From assembly GCF_001011155.1 (NCBI RefSeq), contig NZ_CP011479.1, positions 1,940,501 through 2,004,500 of the forward strand: a DNA stretch of 64,000 bases. The letters are read 5' to 3'. Position 1 is the stretch's first letter, and every line of letters begins with the position of its first letter. The notes below the pieces were generated by a model, which was not told where the DNA came from, ran no database searches, and saw only the letters and a program-made list of their open reading frames with translations. Of the stretch, positions 38,199 through 47,648 are shown one piece after another. Both the position numbers and the translations under genes were made by a program. The DNA comes from Hoeflea sp. IMCC20628 (GTDB lineage: Bacteria; Pseudomonadota; Alphaproteobacteria; Rhizobiales; Rhizobiaceae).

Positions 38199-38969
38199 CT
38201 ATTGTGCGACGTAGCCGCCATCGACCGGAATGATGGCGCCGAGCATGAACGATGCCTCGGGCGAAGACAGCCAGACAATCAGGTTGGCCACTTCCTGCGG
38301 CGTTCCGATACGGCCGAGCGGGTGCAGCGGATCCATCATCTGGGCGCTGCTCTGGGCGCCGGCTGTCGCCTGATCGGCCAGTGAATCCAGCATTCTGGTG
38401 TCGATGCCGCCCGGGCAGACTGCATTGGCCCGAATGCCCGCCTTGCCATATTCGAGTGCTGCATTCTTGGTCATGCCGATCACCGCGTGTTTTGAAGCGA
38501 CATAGGGCGACAGACCGGGGAAGCCGATCAGACCGGCGATGGAAGCCAGATTGACGATGGTGCCACCACCGGCTTGCAGCATGTGGCGGATTTCAGCCTG
38601 CATGCAAAGATAAGTGCCCTTGGCATTGATGCTCATGATGGCATCGTAATTGGCTTCCGCCTGATCGGCGAAGGGGGCAATGGTGCCTTCGATGCCGGCG
38701 TTGTTGACCGCACAGTCAAGCCGTCCGTACTGGTCGACGACACCGGCCACCAGCGCCGCCACATCGGCGGCTTTGGACACATCGGCGCGCTGGAACATGG
38801 CGGTGCCGCCTGCCTGGTGGATCATCGAGACGGTTTCCTCACCGCCTTCCACATGAATGTCGGAAACCACCACATTGGCACCCTCGGCGGCAAATTTCAG
38901 CGCCGTGGCGCGACCGATGCCGGCTCCTGATCCGGTGACAAGGGCGGTTTTTCCTGAAAATAATCCCAT
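38199..38969 (-). CDS. SDR family oxidoreductase
   Basis: A 256-residue classical short-chain dehydrogenase. The NAD(P)-binding motif is TGSGAGIG at residues 11-18, NNAG is at about 88-91, the catalytic Ser lies in NLASIAG and YVASK supplies Tyr and Lys. CPGGIDTRM closes the cofactor site. The acidic VVSDI after beta-2 suggests NAD preference. GGAGAG precedes the ATG at 38969. It is convergent with the MFS gene and its substrate is not known. Confidence 0.9.
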   Translation of the reverse strand: MGLFSGKTALVTGSGAGIGRATALKFAAEGANVVVSDIHVEGGEETVSMIHQAGGTAMFQRADVSKAADVAALVAGVVDQYGRLDCAVNNAGIEGTIAPFADQAEANYDAIMSINAKGTYLCMQAEIRHMLQAGGGTIVNLASIAGLIGFPGLSPYVASKHAVIGMTKNAALEYGKAGIRANAVCPGGIDTRMLDSLADQATAGAQSSAQMMDPLHPLGRIGTPQEVANLIVWLSSPEASFMLGAIIPVDGGYVAQ

Positions 38970-39080
38970 TTCGCTCTCCCGTGAAAGTGTGAAGGCTACG
39001 GGATCAACGGTACGCGCAGTCGCGCGGCTCCGCCTTGATGCCAATCAACCGAATAGGGAATTTTGGTCCGGCTGCGCCAG

Positions 39081-39881
39081 TCAGACCCGCTGCTGCAAGG
39101 CCATCGCACCGGCCGGCGCATTGACCTTGCCGCCGGTGATGAAGAAGGCGAAGACGTCGCGCGGCTGCTTTTCGACGCTGCGGCCGGCAGCGATCAGGGG
39201 CAGGTCGGACGGAGCGCCGCCTCCCGCATAGGTCTTCAGTCGTTTCGCCCACAGATCAATGTCGTCCGGCGGATAGCAGGTCGCGATATCATCGCTGCCG
39301 CGCTGCAATCGGGCATAGACGAAATCCGACGTCACATCGGCCAGCATCGGATAGCTCTCGTGATCGGCGCAGACCGCCGCCACATTGTGCTTGGCCAGCA
39401 GTTCGATGAATTCCGGCGTGCAAAAACTTTCGTGCCGGGCTTCGACGACATGGCGCAGCGCGATGCCGTCCTGCTTTTCAGGCAACAGCGCCAGAAAGGC
39501 CGCAAAATCATCAGGCTTGAATTTCTTCGTCGGCATGAACTGCCACAGGATCGGACCGAGCCGGTCGCCGAGTTCGGTAATGCCCTGGGTGAGAAACTTG
39601 GTGATCGAAGGCTCGGACTCCGCCAAAACCTTGCGATTGGTGCAGTAGCGGCTGGCTTTGAGCGAGAAGACAAAACCATCCGGCACATCGGCTGCCCATT
39701 TGGCAAATGTCGCAGGCTTCTGGCTGCCATAATAGGTGCCGTTGACCTCAATCGCCCTCAACTGCGATCCGGCATACTGCAAATGCTTCGTCTTGGGCAT
39801 TTTTGCCGGGTAGAAACTCTCGTTCCAGGCATCAAACACCCAGCCGCCGATGCCGGCGCGGATTGTTGCGTGTGTGGTCAA
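39081..39881 (-). CDS. DUF72 domain-containing protein
   Basis: A 266-residue TIM-barrel-like protein of the DUF72 (YecE) family: IRAGIGGWVFDAWNESFYP at the start and the later EVNGTYYGSQKPATFAKWA are diagnostic. Its function is unknown, with possible roles in DNA or nucleotide metabolism suggested by distant similarity. The start is decided by the ribosome binding site: AAGGGAGG lies 5-6 nt before the TTG at 39881, while the ATGs at 39959 and 39950 lack one. Confidence 0.85.
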   Translation of the reverse strand: MTTHATIRAGIGGWVFDAWNESFYPAKMPKTKHLQYAGSQLRAIEVNGTYYGSQKPATFAKWAADVPDGFVFSLKASRYCTNRKVLAESEPSITKFLTQGITELGDRLGPILWQFMPTKKFKPDDFAAFLALLPEKQDGIALRHVVEARHESFCTPEFIELLAKHNVAAVCADHESYPMLADVTSDFVYARLQRGSDDIATCYPPDDIDLWAKRLKTYAGGGAPSDLPLIAAGRSVEKQPRDVFAFFITGGKVNAPAGAMALQQRV

Positions 39882-40070
39882 GAATGCCTCCCTTGCTGGC
39901 AGAAACTGCTCTGCCGCCGTGGTGATACATGATGGCAGCGCCAGGTTCATACTAGCCATATTCGGCTCCGGGCATCCACCCGTTTTCCGTCGTCCAATTT
40001 TGTGCGCTGCTTGTCGAACAATCCTAGGGCCGGTCGGATCAAGAGGGAGGGGGGTAGATCCGGCCGGCCG

Positions 40071-40089
40071 TTACCGCAACTCGCGGTAA
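40071..40089 (-). terminator. Hairpin downstream of hsp20
   Basis: TTACCGC (40071-40077) and GCGGTAA (40083-40089) form a 7-bp stem 6 nt after the hsp20 stop codon on the minus strand. There is no T-run, so it is at best a weak terminator. Confidence 0.4.
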
Positions 40090-40095
40090 ATCTGG

Positions 40096-40581
40096 TCAGG
40101 TGTCGATCTTGATCTTGCGACCCTTGGTGTCCTGCCCGGGTATCTTGGGCATGACTACATTGAGAACGCCGTTTTCAAATTTCGCATCGATCGCGTCCTG
40201 ATCGACCCGGTTGGGCACAGGAAACGAACGGTAAAACGAGCCGTAATTGCGTTCAACGACAATGCTGTCGTCATCTTTTGATTCATGCGAGACGGTTTTC
40301 TCGCCCTTCAGCGTCAGCATGCCGTCGGCAACGGTCAGATCGACGTCGTCTTCCGACATTCCCGGAAGTTCAGCGGTCAGAGTAATCGCCTTGTCGTTTT
40401 CGGTGATGTCGATGGCCGGGCGGACAGCGCCAGCCGTCATCAGTGACGGGAAACCGGCTTTTACCGCTGCCGTCGGGGTGTCTCCAAAGAACCGCTCCAT
40501 CATGTTGTCCATCTCCTTGCGGAAGTCGTCGAATACGCCGGATGACCGCTTCGCGGGGAGGTTTTGCTTTGTGTCTGCCAT
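40096..40581 (-). CDS. Hsp20/alpha-crystallin small heat-shock protein
   Basis: A 161-residue small heat-shock protein that holds unfolding proteins. The alpha-crystallin domain runs from about residue 50 to 145, with ITLTAELPGMSEDDVDLTV, LTLKGEKTVSHE and the conserved A-x-x-x-n-G-V-L box in DAKFENGVLNVVMPK. The C-terminal I-x-I-type tail (KIKID) is present. AAGGAAA precedes the ATG at 40581, and an inverted repeat lies in its leader. Confidence 0.92.
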   Translation of the reverse strand: MADTKQNLPAKRSSGVFDDFRKEMDNMMERFFGDTPTAAVKAGFPSLMTAGAVRPAIDITENDKAITLTAELPGMSEDDVDLTVADGMLTLKGEKTVSHESKDDDSIVVERNYGSFYRSFPVPNRVDQDAIDAKFENGVLNVVMPKIPGQDTKGRKIKIDT

Positions 40582-40598
40582 AATATTTTCCTTTCTAT

Positions 40599-40639
40599 CC
40601 CGGTTGCATCGGGACGAGGCGAATATGCCAGCAACCGGG
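40599..40639 (-). promoter_or_regulatory. Inverted repeat in the hsp20 leader
   Basis: CCCGGTTGC (40599-40607) and GCAACCGGG (40631-40639) form a perfect 9-bp stem with a 23-nt loop, ending 18 nt before the hsp20 start and just ahead of its ribosome binding site. It is not a CIRCE element. It could be an operator or part of an RNA thermosensor. Confidence 0.5.
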
Positions 40640-40746
40640 CGAAGGAAATTGACCAAAATCAAAATGCAAAAATCTGGAACCAACAGAAACCGCCGGGCTG
40701 AAACGCGGGCTTTTGCCCGTACAAACCCGGCAAGGTGACGCTGGCT

Positions 40747-43665
40747 TTACTCCGCAGCCTCCACCCGTCTCCCCGGCTTGCGCTCGAGCAATTCCTTGAG
40801 GAAATGGCCGGTGTAGCTGCGTTCCACCTTGACGATGTCCTCGGGTGTGCCTTCGGCAACGATCTCGCCGCCGCCATCGCCGCCTTCGGGGCCAAGGTCG
40901 ATGACCCAGTCGGCGGTCTTGATGACTTCGAGATTGTGCTCGATGACGACGACCGAATTGCCCTGATCGACAAGTTCATGCAGCACTTCCAAAAGCTTGG
41001 CGACATCGTGGAAATGCAGGCCGGTGGTCGGCTCGTCGAGAATATAGAGCGTGCGGCCGGTCGAGCGCTTTGACAGCTCCTTGGCCAGCTTGACCCGCTG
41101 CGCCTCGCCACCCGAGAGCGTGTTGGCCTGCTGGCCGACCTTGATATAGCCCAGCCCCACGCCTTCAAGCGCCTTGAGCTTGTCGCGCACGGCGGGGACG
41201 GCGGCAAAGAACTCGACGCCTTCCTCCACCGTCATGTCGAGCACGTCGGCGATCGACTTCTGCTTGAAGGTGACGTCGAGCGTCTCGCGATTGTAGCGCT
41301 TGCCGTGACAGACGTCGCAGGTGACATAGACATCGGGCAGAAAGTGCATCTCGATCTTGATGACACCATCGCCCTGACAGGCTTCGCAGCGGCCGCCCTT
41401 GACGTTGAAGGAGAAGCGGCCCGGCTGATAGCCGCGTACCTTGGATTCAGGCAGCCCGGCAAACCAGTCGCGGATCGGGGTGAAGGCGCCGGTATAGGTA
41501 GCCGGGTTGGAGCGCGGCGTGCGGCCAATCGGCGACTGGTCGATGTCGATCACCTTGTCGATATGCTCGAAGCCATCAATCCGGTCGTGATCTGCGGGGT
41601 TTTCGCGTGATCCCATCACCCGGCGGGCCGCGGCCTTGTAGAGCGTTTCGATCAGGAAGGTCGACTTGCCGCCGCCCGACACGCCGGTCACCGCGGTGAA
41701 CACGCCAAGCGGGATCGAGGCGGTGACGTTCTTGAGATTGTTGCCGCGGGCGCCGACGACGGTCAGCTGCTTTTTCTTCAAAGCCTTGCGGCGCGCAGTC
41801 GGCACCATCACCTCGAGCTCGCCCGAAAGATATTTGCCGGTGATCGAGCGCGGATTGGCCATGATGTCGCCGGGCGACCCCTTGGCGATTATCTCGCCGC
41901 CGTGAATGCCGGCGTAAGGCCCGATATCGACCACGTAATCGGCGGTCAGGATGGCGTCCTCGTCATGCTCGACGACGATCACCGTGTTGCCGATGTCGCG
42001 CAGATGCTTCAGCGTTTCGAGCAGCCGTGCGTTGTCGCGCTGATGCAGGCCGATCGACGGCTCGTCGAGCACGTAGAGCACGCCGGTCAGTCCTGAACCG
42101 ATCTGCGAGGCCAGCCGGATCCGCTGGCTTTCGCCACCTGACAGCGAGCCGGAATTGCGCGATAGCGTCAGATAGTCGAGCCCGACATCATTGAGGAACT
42201 TCAGCCGGTCGCGAATCTCCTTGAGAATGCGGACGGCGATGTGGTTCTGCTGCTCATTGAGCCTGGCCGGCAGATCGGCAAACCACTCACCCGCCACACG
42301 GATCGAGAGTTCGGTGACCTGGCCAATATGGCAGCCATCGATCTTGACGGCGCGGGCCTCGGGTTTGAGCCTGTAGCCGTCGCAGGCCGGGCAGGGGGCG
42401 GCCGACATGTAGCGTTCGATCTCTTCGCGGGCCCAGGCACTGTCGGTTTCCTTCCAGCGCCGCTCGAGATTGGGAATGATGCCCTCGAAGGTTTTCGATG
42501 TCGTGTAGGAGCGCAAACCATCATCATATTTGAAAGCGACCTTCTCCTCGGTGCCACGCAGGATTGCGGCCTGGCCCTTGGCCGGCAGGTCGTCCCAGCG
42601 GTCGCTCATCTTGAAGCCGAAATGCTTGCCCAGCGCCTCGAGCGTCTGGGTGTAATAGGGCGAGCTGGATTTGGCCCAGGGTGCAACGGCACCACCACGC
42701 AGGGTCAGATTGCCCTCGGGGATGATCAGCGCGTCGTCGATCTTCTTCTGGGTGCCGAGCCCGTCGCAGGTCGGACAGGCGCCGTGCGGATTGTTGAACG
42801 AAAACAGCCGCGGTTCGATCTCGGAAATGGTGAAGCCGGATACCGGGCAGGCGAATTTCTCCGAAAACAGCATCCGTTCATGGGTTTCGTTTTTGGATTT
42901 GTTGGCCGAGCCGCCTGCGGTCTCGTTTTCTGGCAGGGGCTTGTCGGCAAATTCGGCAATCGCCAGCCCGTCGGCGAGCCGCAGGCAGGTTTCGAGACTG
43001 TCGGCCAGCCGCGCGGAGATGTCGGGCCGCACCACGATGCGGTCAACGACGATGTCGATGTCGTGCTTGTATTTCTTGTCGAGCGTCGGTGCGTCGGCGA
43101 TCTCGTAATACTGGCCGTCAATCTTGACCCGCTGGTAGCCCTTTTTCATGAATTCGGCGAGTTCCTTGCGGTACTCGCCCTTGCGGCCACGCACAACCGG
43201 CGCAAGAATGTAAAGCCGCGTGCCTTCTTCCATTTCCAGAACCCGGTCGACCATCTGGCTGATGGTCTGGCTTTCAATCGGCAGACCGGTGGCCGGCGAA
43301 TAGGGCACGCCGACGCGGGCAAACAGCAGCCGCATGTAGTCATAGATTTCGGTGACGGTACCGACGGTGGAGCGCGGGTTGCGGCTGGTGGTCTTCTGCT
43401 CGATGGAAATCGCCGGCGACAGCCCGTCAATCTGGTCAACATCGGGTTTCTGCATCATCTCGAGGAATTGCCGCGCATAGGCTGACAGGCTCTCGACATA
43501 GCGCCGCTGGCCCTCGGCATAGATGGTGTCGAAGGCGAGCGAGGATTTGCCCGATCCCGACAGCCCGGTCATCACGATCAGGCTGTTGCGCGGCAGGTCA
43601 ATATCGATATTCTTCAGATTGTGCTCGCGGGCTCCGCGAATGGTGATTGATTTCAATTCCGTCAT
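40747..43665 (-). CDS. uvrA: UvrABC system subunit A
   Basis: Finds bulky DNA damage for nucleotide excision repair. 972 residues, full length. The first ATPase begins [13 protein letters not shown], the [13 protein letters not shown] motif follows, the signature [11 protein letters not shown] and the second Walker A ([10 protein letters not shown]) with [12 protein letters not shown] are present, and the zinc finger cysteines are in [21 protein letters not shown] and CDVCHG. An SOS box lies 144 nt upstream of its start in the shared region with ssb. Confidence 0.97.
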   Translation of the reverse strand: MTELKSITIRGAREHNLKNIDIDLPRNSLIVMTGLSGSGKSSLAFDTIYAEGQRRYVESLSAYARQFLEMMQKPDVDQIDGLSPAISIEQKTTSRNPRSTVGTVTEIYDYMRLLFARVGVPYSPATGLPIESQTISQMVDRVLEMEEGTRLYILAPVVRGRKGEYRKELAEFMKKGYQRVKIDGQYYEIADAPTLDKKYKHDIDIVVDRIVVRPDISARLADSLETCLRLADGLAIAEFADKPLPENETAGGSANKSKNETHERMLFSEKFACPVSGFTISEIEPRLFSFNNPHGACPTCDGLGTQKKIDDALIIPEGNLTLRGGAVAPWAKSSSPYYTQTLEALGKHFGFKMSDRWDDLPAKGQAAILRGTEEKVAFKYDDGLRSYTTSKTFEGIIPNLERRWKETDSAWAREEIERYMSAAPCPACDGYRLKPEARAVKIDGCHIGQVTELSIRVAGEWFADLPARLNEQQNHIAVRILKEIRDRLKFLNDVGLDYLTLSRNSGSLSGGESQRIRLASQIGSGLTGVLYVLDEPSIGLHQRDNARLLETLKHLRDIGNTVIVVEHDEDAILTADYVVDIGPYAGIHGGEIIAKGSPGDIMANPRSITGKYLSGELEVMVPTARRKALKKKQLTVVGARGNNLKNVTASIPLGVFTAVTGVSGGGKSTFLIETLYKAAARRVMGSRENPADHDRIDGFEHIDKVIDIDQSPIGRTPRSNPATYTGAFTPIRDWFAGLPESKVRGYQPGRFSFNVKGGRCEACQGDGVIKIEMHFLPDVYVTCDVCHGKRYNRETLDVTFKQKSIADVLDMTVEEGVEFFAAVPAVRDKLKALEGVGLGYIKVGQQANTLSGGEAQRVKLAKELSKRSTGRTLYILDEPTTGLHFHDVAKLLEVLHELVDQGNSVVVIEHNLEVIKTADWVIDLGPEGGDGGGEIVAEGTPEDIVKVERSYTGHFLKELLERKPGRRVEAAE

Positions 43666-43808
43666 GATGCCGCCGATTTGCCGTGGAGCATCCGCTGCGT
43701 TCTGCTGAACGCGCCGGGATGCTCATCTCCATAAGCCTCGCAGGTTCGATTTCCCCGTGGGGTATCCGATCGCATCCCGCAAAAACACTGCCCCTCAGCA
43801 ACTCCACA

Positions 43809-43823
43809 GTTCAGACATGGTTC
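43809..43823. promoter_or_regulatory. LexA (SOS) box 1, uvrA side
   Basis: GTTC-AGACATG-GTTC is an exact match to the alphaproteobacterial LexA box GTTC-N7-GTTC. It lies between the divergent uvrA and ssb genes, nearer to uvrA. uvrA is LexA-controlled in rhizobia. Confidence 0.88.
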
Positions 43824-43910
43824 CGGGGGCAAACCAGATCCATACATAAGCACCTCTCCCGCAATGTCGAGATGCGTTGCCATATGTTGCAGGTGTTACT
43901 GCCGAATCTC

Positions 43911-43939
43911 TTGACAGAAACTGACACAGACACTAGAAC
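43911..43939 (+). promoter_or_regulatory. Likely sigma-70 promoter of ssb
   Basis: TTGACA (43911-43916), a 17-nt spacer, then TAGAAC (43934-43939) as the -10 box, about 130 nt before the ssb start codon. The second LexA box overlaps the -10 region, as expected for LexA repression. Confidence 0.65.
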
Positions 43940-43950
43940 AAATAAAGAAC
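43936..43950. promoter_or_regulatory. LexA (SOS) box 2, ssb side
   Basis: GAAC-AAATAAA-GAAC is the reverse complement form of GTTC-N7-GTTC, again an exact match. It overlaps the -10 element of the presumed ssb promoter. Confidence 0.88.
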
Positions 43951-44068
43951 AAAAAAGGCCTGTGGATTGTCGGCGCCCGGCTGACGGGTGGATGGCTGAT
44001 CCTGTAAGGTGCAGACAGATTTATCGGGGCGGCGGAGAGCCGCCTGAAGTGTTGGAAGGTGAAACATC

Positions 44069-44596
44069 ATGGCGGGAAGCGTCAACAAAGTCATTCTGAT
44101 TGGCAATCTGGGCGCTGATCCGGATATCAAGCGGACTCAGGATGGCCGGCCGATTGCCAATCTGTCGATCGCCACGTCGGACAGCTGGCGCGACAAGAAT
44201 ACCGGCGAACGGCGCGAAAAGACCGAATGGCACCGGGTTGTCATTTTCAATGAAGGTCTGTGCAAGATCGCCGAGAATTACCTGAAAAAGGGCTCCAAGG
44301 TCTATATCGAGGGCCAGTTGCAGACCCGCAAATGGACCGACCAGTCCGGCCAGGACAAATATTCAACCGAAGTGGTGTTGCAGGGCTTCAACGGCAACCT
44401 GACCATGCTCGACGGCCGCAGCGAAGGCGGCGGTGGTTCTGGTGGCGGCGTCAGCCGCGGCGGTGATTTTGGCGGCGGCTCGTCATCGGGCGGTGACCGC
44501 GGCGGATCTGGCGGCGGCAATCAGTCGGGCGGCGGATTTGGCGGCGGCGCCGGTGGCGGATCCTCCCGCGATCTCGACGACGACATTCCGTTCTGA
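44069..44596 (+). CDS. ssb: Single-stranded DNA-binding protein
   Basis: Coats single-stranded DNA in replication and repair. 175 residues: an OB-fold domain ([15 protein letters not shown] at the start, [30 protein letters not shown]), then a Gly/Ser-rich linker of about 50 residues and the acidic tip DLDDDIPF that binds partner proteins. GAAGGTG precedes the ATG. Two LexA boxes lie in the region shared with divergent uvrA. Confidence 0.96.
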   Translation: MAGSVNKVILIGNLGADPDIKRTQDGRPIANLSIATSDSWRDKNTGERREKTEWHRVVIFNEGLCKIAENYLKKGSKVYIEGQLQTRKWTDQSGQDKYSTEVVLQGFNGNLTMLDGRSEGGGGSGGGVSRGGDFGGGSSSGGDRGGSGGGNQSGGGFGGGAGGGSSRDLDDDIPF

Positions 44597-44658
44597 GGAT
44601 ATCCGGCAGGCAGCGACAGGCATGACAGCTGCAGCCACACCATCGGGAGTGGTGACAC

Positions 44659-45072
44659 ATGGCATCAGAGACTGATGTTCTGGAACTTGGTCCGGGGGAA
44701 GGGCGCGCCTATTCCCTCGACCGCATGCGGGCGGTGTTCAAGGCCGACCACGACGAGAGTAGCAGCCGCTATGCGATCTCCGAATGGTGGCTGGAACCGC
44801 ATTGCTCGGGGCCAGGTGCACATCTGCACGAGGCCAACGAGGAAATATTCTATGTGCTGGAGGGCACAGCCTCACTTCTTGTCGGTGATGAGTGGAGGTC
44901 TCTGCCGAAGGGCAGCTTTCTGCGCATCCCCGCCGGGGTCATGCATGATTTCGAAAACCGCAGCGATGCTCCGGTCGGGCTTTTGAACATGTTCATGCCC
45001 GGCGGTTTCGAACAGGCGATGCCGGACATCGTCAAATGGTTCGAGAACAATCCGCAGGGGTTCGCAGGCTAG
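44659..45072 (+). CDS. Cupin domain-containing protein
   Basis: A 137-residue single-cupin protein. Motif 1 is HLHEANEEIFYVLEG, with the two His and the Glu metal ligands, and motif 2 is LRIPAGVMHDFEN with the last His. Metal binding is probable but the substrate is unknown. It lies 62 nt after ssb on the same strand and 47 nt before a small membrane protein gene. Confidence 0.85.
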   Translation: MASETDVLELGPGEGRAYSLDRMRAVFKADHDESSSRYAISEWWLEPHCSGPGAHLHEANEEIFYVLEGTASLLVGDEWRSLPKGSFLRIPAGVMHDFENRSDAPVGLLNMFMPGGFEQAMPDIVKWFENNPQGFAG

Positions 45073-45119
45073 CCGTTGACCGGCGGAACGGCACCGGTTC
45101 TGAACTGAGGGGGCTGAGG

Positions 45120-45383
45120 ATGGATGACAAGCCTGGACAACATCCAGGGCAGGCGCCGGTGTCGCGGTGGCGGATCATTCTGGCTGCCGTCCTCGATTTT
45201 TGCACCGCGTTCTTTGGATTCGGCTATCTGGTCGGGTTGGTGTCCGGCGAAGCAACCTATGGCGGGTTCCAATTGAGCGGGTTTTCAGCGCTGGTGGCGG
45301 TTGGACTGATCGTGGTCTATTTCTGGATTGGCAGCAAATATTTCGGCGGAACCGTCTGGCAGTGGATTCTCAAGGCGCGCTGA
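45120..45383 (+). CDS. Small membrane protein (RDD-like)
   Basis: An 87-residue protein with two hydrophobic helices, near residues 20-43 and 52-72. The sequence SRWRIILAAVLDF at the first helix and GGTVWQWILK at the end resemble a shortened RDD domain, but the match is weak. The ATG at 45120 is preceded by a GAGG-rich region. It may be cotranscribed with the cupin gene. Confidence 0.65.
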   Translation: MDDKPGQHPGQAPVSRWRIILAAVLDFCTAFFGFGYLVGLVSGEATYGGFQLSGFSALVAVGLIVVYFWIGSKYFGGTVWQWILKAR

Positions 45384-45441
45384 CATTGTCAGCGATCCGG
45401 TTATGATTTGAATTATGCCCTGCGGGGCGCGGGAGAAGACA

Positions 45442-45855
45442 TTGCGTCAATCCATCACCCACGTAGCCCTTGTCGTTCGCGACTATGACTAAGCCATCGG
45501 TTTTTATTGCGGCGTTCTCGACTTTGAACTGCTGGAAGACACCTATCAGCCCGAACAGGACAAGCGCTGGGTCGTGGTACGTCCAAAAGGCGGGCAGGGC
45601 GCATCGATGGTGCTGGCCCGCGCCTCCAAGCCCGAACAGGAACCGTTTGTCGGCAACCAGACCGGCGGCCGGGTGTTTCTGTTCCTCAATACCGATGATT
45701 TCGCCCGCGATCACCAGCGCCTGAAAGCTGCCGGGGTTGAGTTCGTGCGTGAGCCACAGACCCATGATTACGGCACCGTGGCAGTGTTTCGCGATATTTA
45801 CGGCAATCTGTGGGACCTGTTGCAATTGACCGCGGGCCATCCCGCAGCCAGCTGA
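45442..45855 (+). pseudogene. VOC (glyoxalase/bleomycin-resistance) family protein, interrupted by an in-frame TAA
   Basis: From TTG at 45442 the frame reads ITHVALVVRDYD, then TAA at 45490-45492, then AIGFYCGVLDFELLEDTY and on without interruption to 45855. The family normally has Glu, Asp or Ala at that place (DYDEAIGFY), so a single GAA to TAA change explains the break. The later metal-binding and C-terminal parts (FRDIYGNLWDLLQL) are intact. It is either a recent nonsense mutation, a base error in the assembly, or readthrough. Confidence 0.8.
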
Positions 45856-45949
45856 GGTTCAGTATTGTGACAGGCTAGACTGCTTGATCCGTCTCGCGGC
45901 CACGCAATTGTGATTGGTCTGTGGCCGAAAACCTTGAAACAATCACAGC

Positions 45950-46345
45950 ATGTTTGCAAAACCATCCATCTTCGCCGCCCTTTCCATCGTCTTGCTGGTG
46001 CTGGCCGGCAATCTGTTGGACATGCCATCAGCCCGTGCCGGCGCAGCCGATGTGGAAGCCGCAACCTATGCAAAGGCTGCCGACGGCACCTACCGGTTCG
46101 ATGTCACCGTGCGCCATGCCGACGACGGTTGGGAGCATTATGCCGACATATGGCAGGTGATCGGCCCGGACGGCGCTGTTCTGGGCGAGCGGGTGTTGTT
46201 GCATCCGCATGATAATGAGCAGCCATTTACCCGCAGCCAGTCCGGCATCGTCATTCCGGCTGAAACAGGTCGTGTAACCATCCGCGCCCATGACAAGATG
46301 CATGGCTGGGGCGGCAAGGAACTGACTGTCGAGCTGGAAAACTAA
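45950..46345 (+). CDS. Small exported protein of unknown function
   Basis: A 131-residue protein. A signal peptide (residues 1-30, ending SARAG) precedes a short beta-rich domain with HADDGWEHYADIWQVIGPDG and the end HDKMHGWGGKELTVEL. The histidines in HPHDNEQPF and MHGWGG suggest metal binding but no family role is known. It is followed by a rhizobial palindrome. Confidence 0.75.
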   Translation: MFAKPSIFAALSIVLLVLAGNLLDMPSARAGAADVEAATYAKAADGTYRFDVTVRHADDGWEHYADIWQVIGPDGAVLGERVLLHPHDNEQPFTRSQSGIVIPAETGRVTIRAHDKMHGWGGKELTVELEN

Positions 46346-46346
46346 A

Positions 46347-46389
46347 GCGTGTTCCGAAAAGTGGGAACCGGTTTTCGGAAAAAACACGC
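46347..46389. repeat. Rhizobial intergenic palindromic repeat
   Basis: GCGTGTTCCGAAAA and GGTTTTCGGAAAAAACACGC form an imperfect hairpin starting 2 nt after the preceding stop codon, with the core GAAAAGTGGGAACCGG. This is the form of a repeat that occurs in many copies between genes in Rhizobiaceae (RIME-like elements). The following 100 nt up to 46508 look like the rest of the same repeat. Confidence 0.7.
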
Positions 46390-46508
46390 GCCAAAACAAA
46401 AACCTCAAGCACACTGCATGAATACGATTGAATGCAACGTGCTTTAGAGCATTATCCTTTTAATCGAACGATACTCTGCCTTTGCAGCATCTGCCGGCCG
46501 GTGAGGCT

Positions 46509-46811
46509 TCAACCGATCTTCAAGTCGACGCTGACACTGTCACCTTCGCGGATGGCCTGTGCCCGTCGCACATCGGCTTTCACCGGCAGAAAGTAGCAGC
46601 CTGACGCCTTGTCCGGAAACAGCGAGGTATTCCACCGGCTTTTCCTCACCGTGGCGCGCACCCGGATGGAACCGAATCCCCTGGTCTTGCCGGCCATGAA
46701 CCGGATCTGTTGTGAAATCTCGAGTGGCACGGTGAGAAAATACCACGACGCCTGTGCAGCACCGGAGCGCCAAAGCTCGGCCTTGAAGCTGTACTCCTGA
46801 TCCGGATCCAT
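46509..46811 (-). CDS. DUF1905 domain-containing protein
   Basis: A 100-residue protein of the DUF1905 family. FKAELWRSGAAQASWYFLTVP near the start, GFGSIRVRATVRKSRW in the middle and YFLPVKADVRRAQ near the end are typical of the family. Its function is unknown; it is common as a single-domain protein in rhizobia. It ends at the start side of marC, which lies on the same strand 12 nt upstream. Confidence 0.85.
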   Translation of the reverse strand: MDPDQEYSFKAELWRSGAAQASWYFLTVPLEISQQIRFMAGKTRGFGSIRVRATVRKSRWNTSLFPDKASGCYFLPVKADVRRAQAIREGDSVSVDLKIG

Positions 46812-46822
46812 CGCGACGTCCT

Positions 46823-47452
46823 TCAGGCGCCCAGAAACGCCTGCTTGATGCCGTCGACGACGAACTGCACCGAAAGCGCGGCCAGCACCACGCCGAGCAG
46901 ACGGGTGAGGATGGTGCGGCCGGTGTCACCGAGGAAATGGTCGATCCGGTCGGCAATCACCAGAAAGGCAAACAGCACCAGCGAGGCGACGATGATGACG
47001 CCGATCAGCCCGGCGCGCTCCACCGGCTGATAAAACGAGCCCGCGAGCAGGATGACTGCCGAAATCGCTCCGGGACCGGCAATCAGCGGGATTGCCAGCG
47101 GAAACACTGCCACATTGGAGATATGGTCTTTGGTGATCGCCCGCTCGGCGCTCTTTTCCTGGCGTTCGTGACGCTTTTCAAAGATCATCTCGAAAGCAAT
47201 CCAGAACAGCAGCAAGCCGCCGGCGATGCGGAAGGCGCCAAGCGAAATACCGAGCACGCTCAGAATGCTGGCACCGGCTATGGCGAAAACCGCCAGGATT
47301 GCCGCTGCTGTCACGGTGCCGCGCATGGCCACCTGCATGCGCTGGCTGCGTGTCATGCCGGTGGTCAGGCCGAGAAAGATCGCCGCAAGGCCGGGCGGAT
47401 CGAACATCACGATGATGGTGACGAAGGCATTTATGATCAGTTCGACATTCAT
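46823..47452 (-). CDS. MarC family integral membrane protein
   Basis: A 209-residue protein with six hydrophobic segments. The family hallmarks are FDPPGLAAIFLGLTTGMT near the N-terminus, ISLGAFRIAGGLLLFWIAFEM, and NVAVFPLAIPLIAGPGAISAVI. MarC proteins were once linked to multiple antibiotic resistance, but their transport function is unproven. The DUF1905 gene follows after 12 nt. Confidence 0.9.
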   Translation of the reverse strand: MNVELIINAFVTIIVMFDPPGLAAIFLGLTTGMTRSQRMQVAMRGTVTAAAILAVFAIAGASILSVLGISLGAFRIAGGLLLFWIAFEMIFEKRHERQEKSAERAITKDHISNVAVFPLAIPLIAGPGAISAVILLAGSFYQPVERAGLIGVIIVASLVLFAFLVIADRIDHFLGDTGRTILTRLLGVVLAALSVQFVVDGIKQAFLGA

Positions 47453-47648
47453 GACATCCCCCGCGGGCCCGGTGAAAAGGCCGTTTGTAAGGACTTACGA
47501 CACCATGGGCCCATTCGGAACCCCTATTGGAGGCCGCAACGGTGGAGAAAGTGACCTGAACCGGTTAAACAGGGCGGGAAAATTAGCGACAGCGGTGGCT
47601 TTGGGCTATAAGACCCGGAATGATTCCATCCAATAGTCGTGGACCGCT

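Noticed and set aside
40582-40720. CIRCE or ROSE element upstream of hsp20
   Set aside because: No TTAGCACTC-N9-GAGTGCTAA is present, and the hairpin does not pair with the ribosome binding site as a ROSE element does.
42241-43485. A 414-codon plus-strand frame inside uvrA
   Set aside because: It is antisense to uvrA, whose ATPase motifs are on the minus strand.
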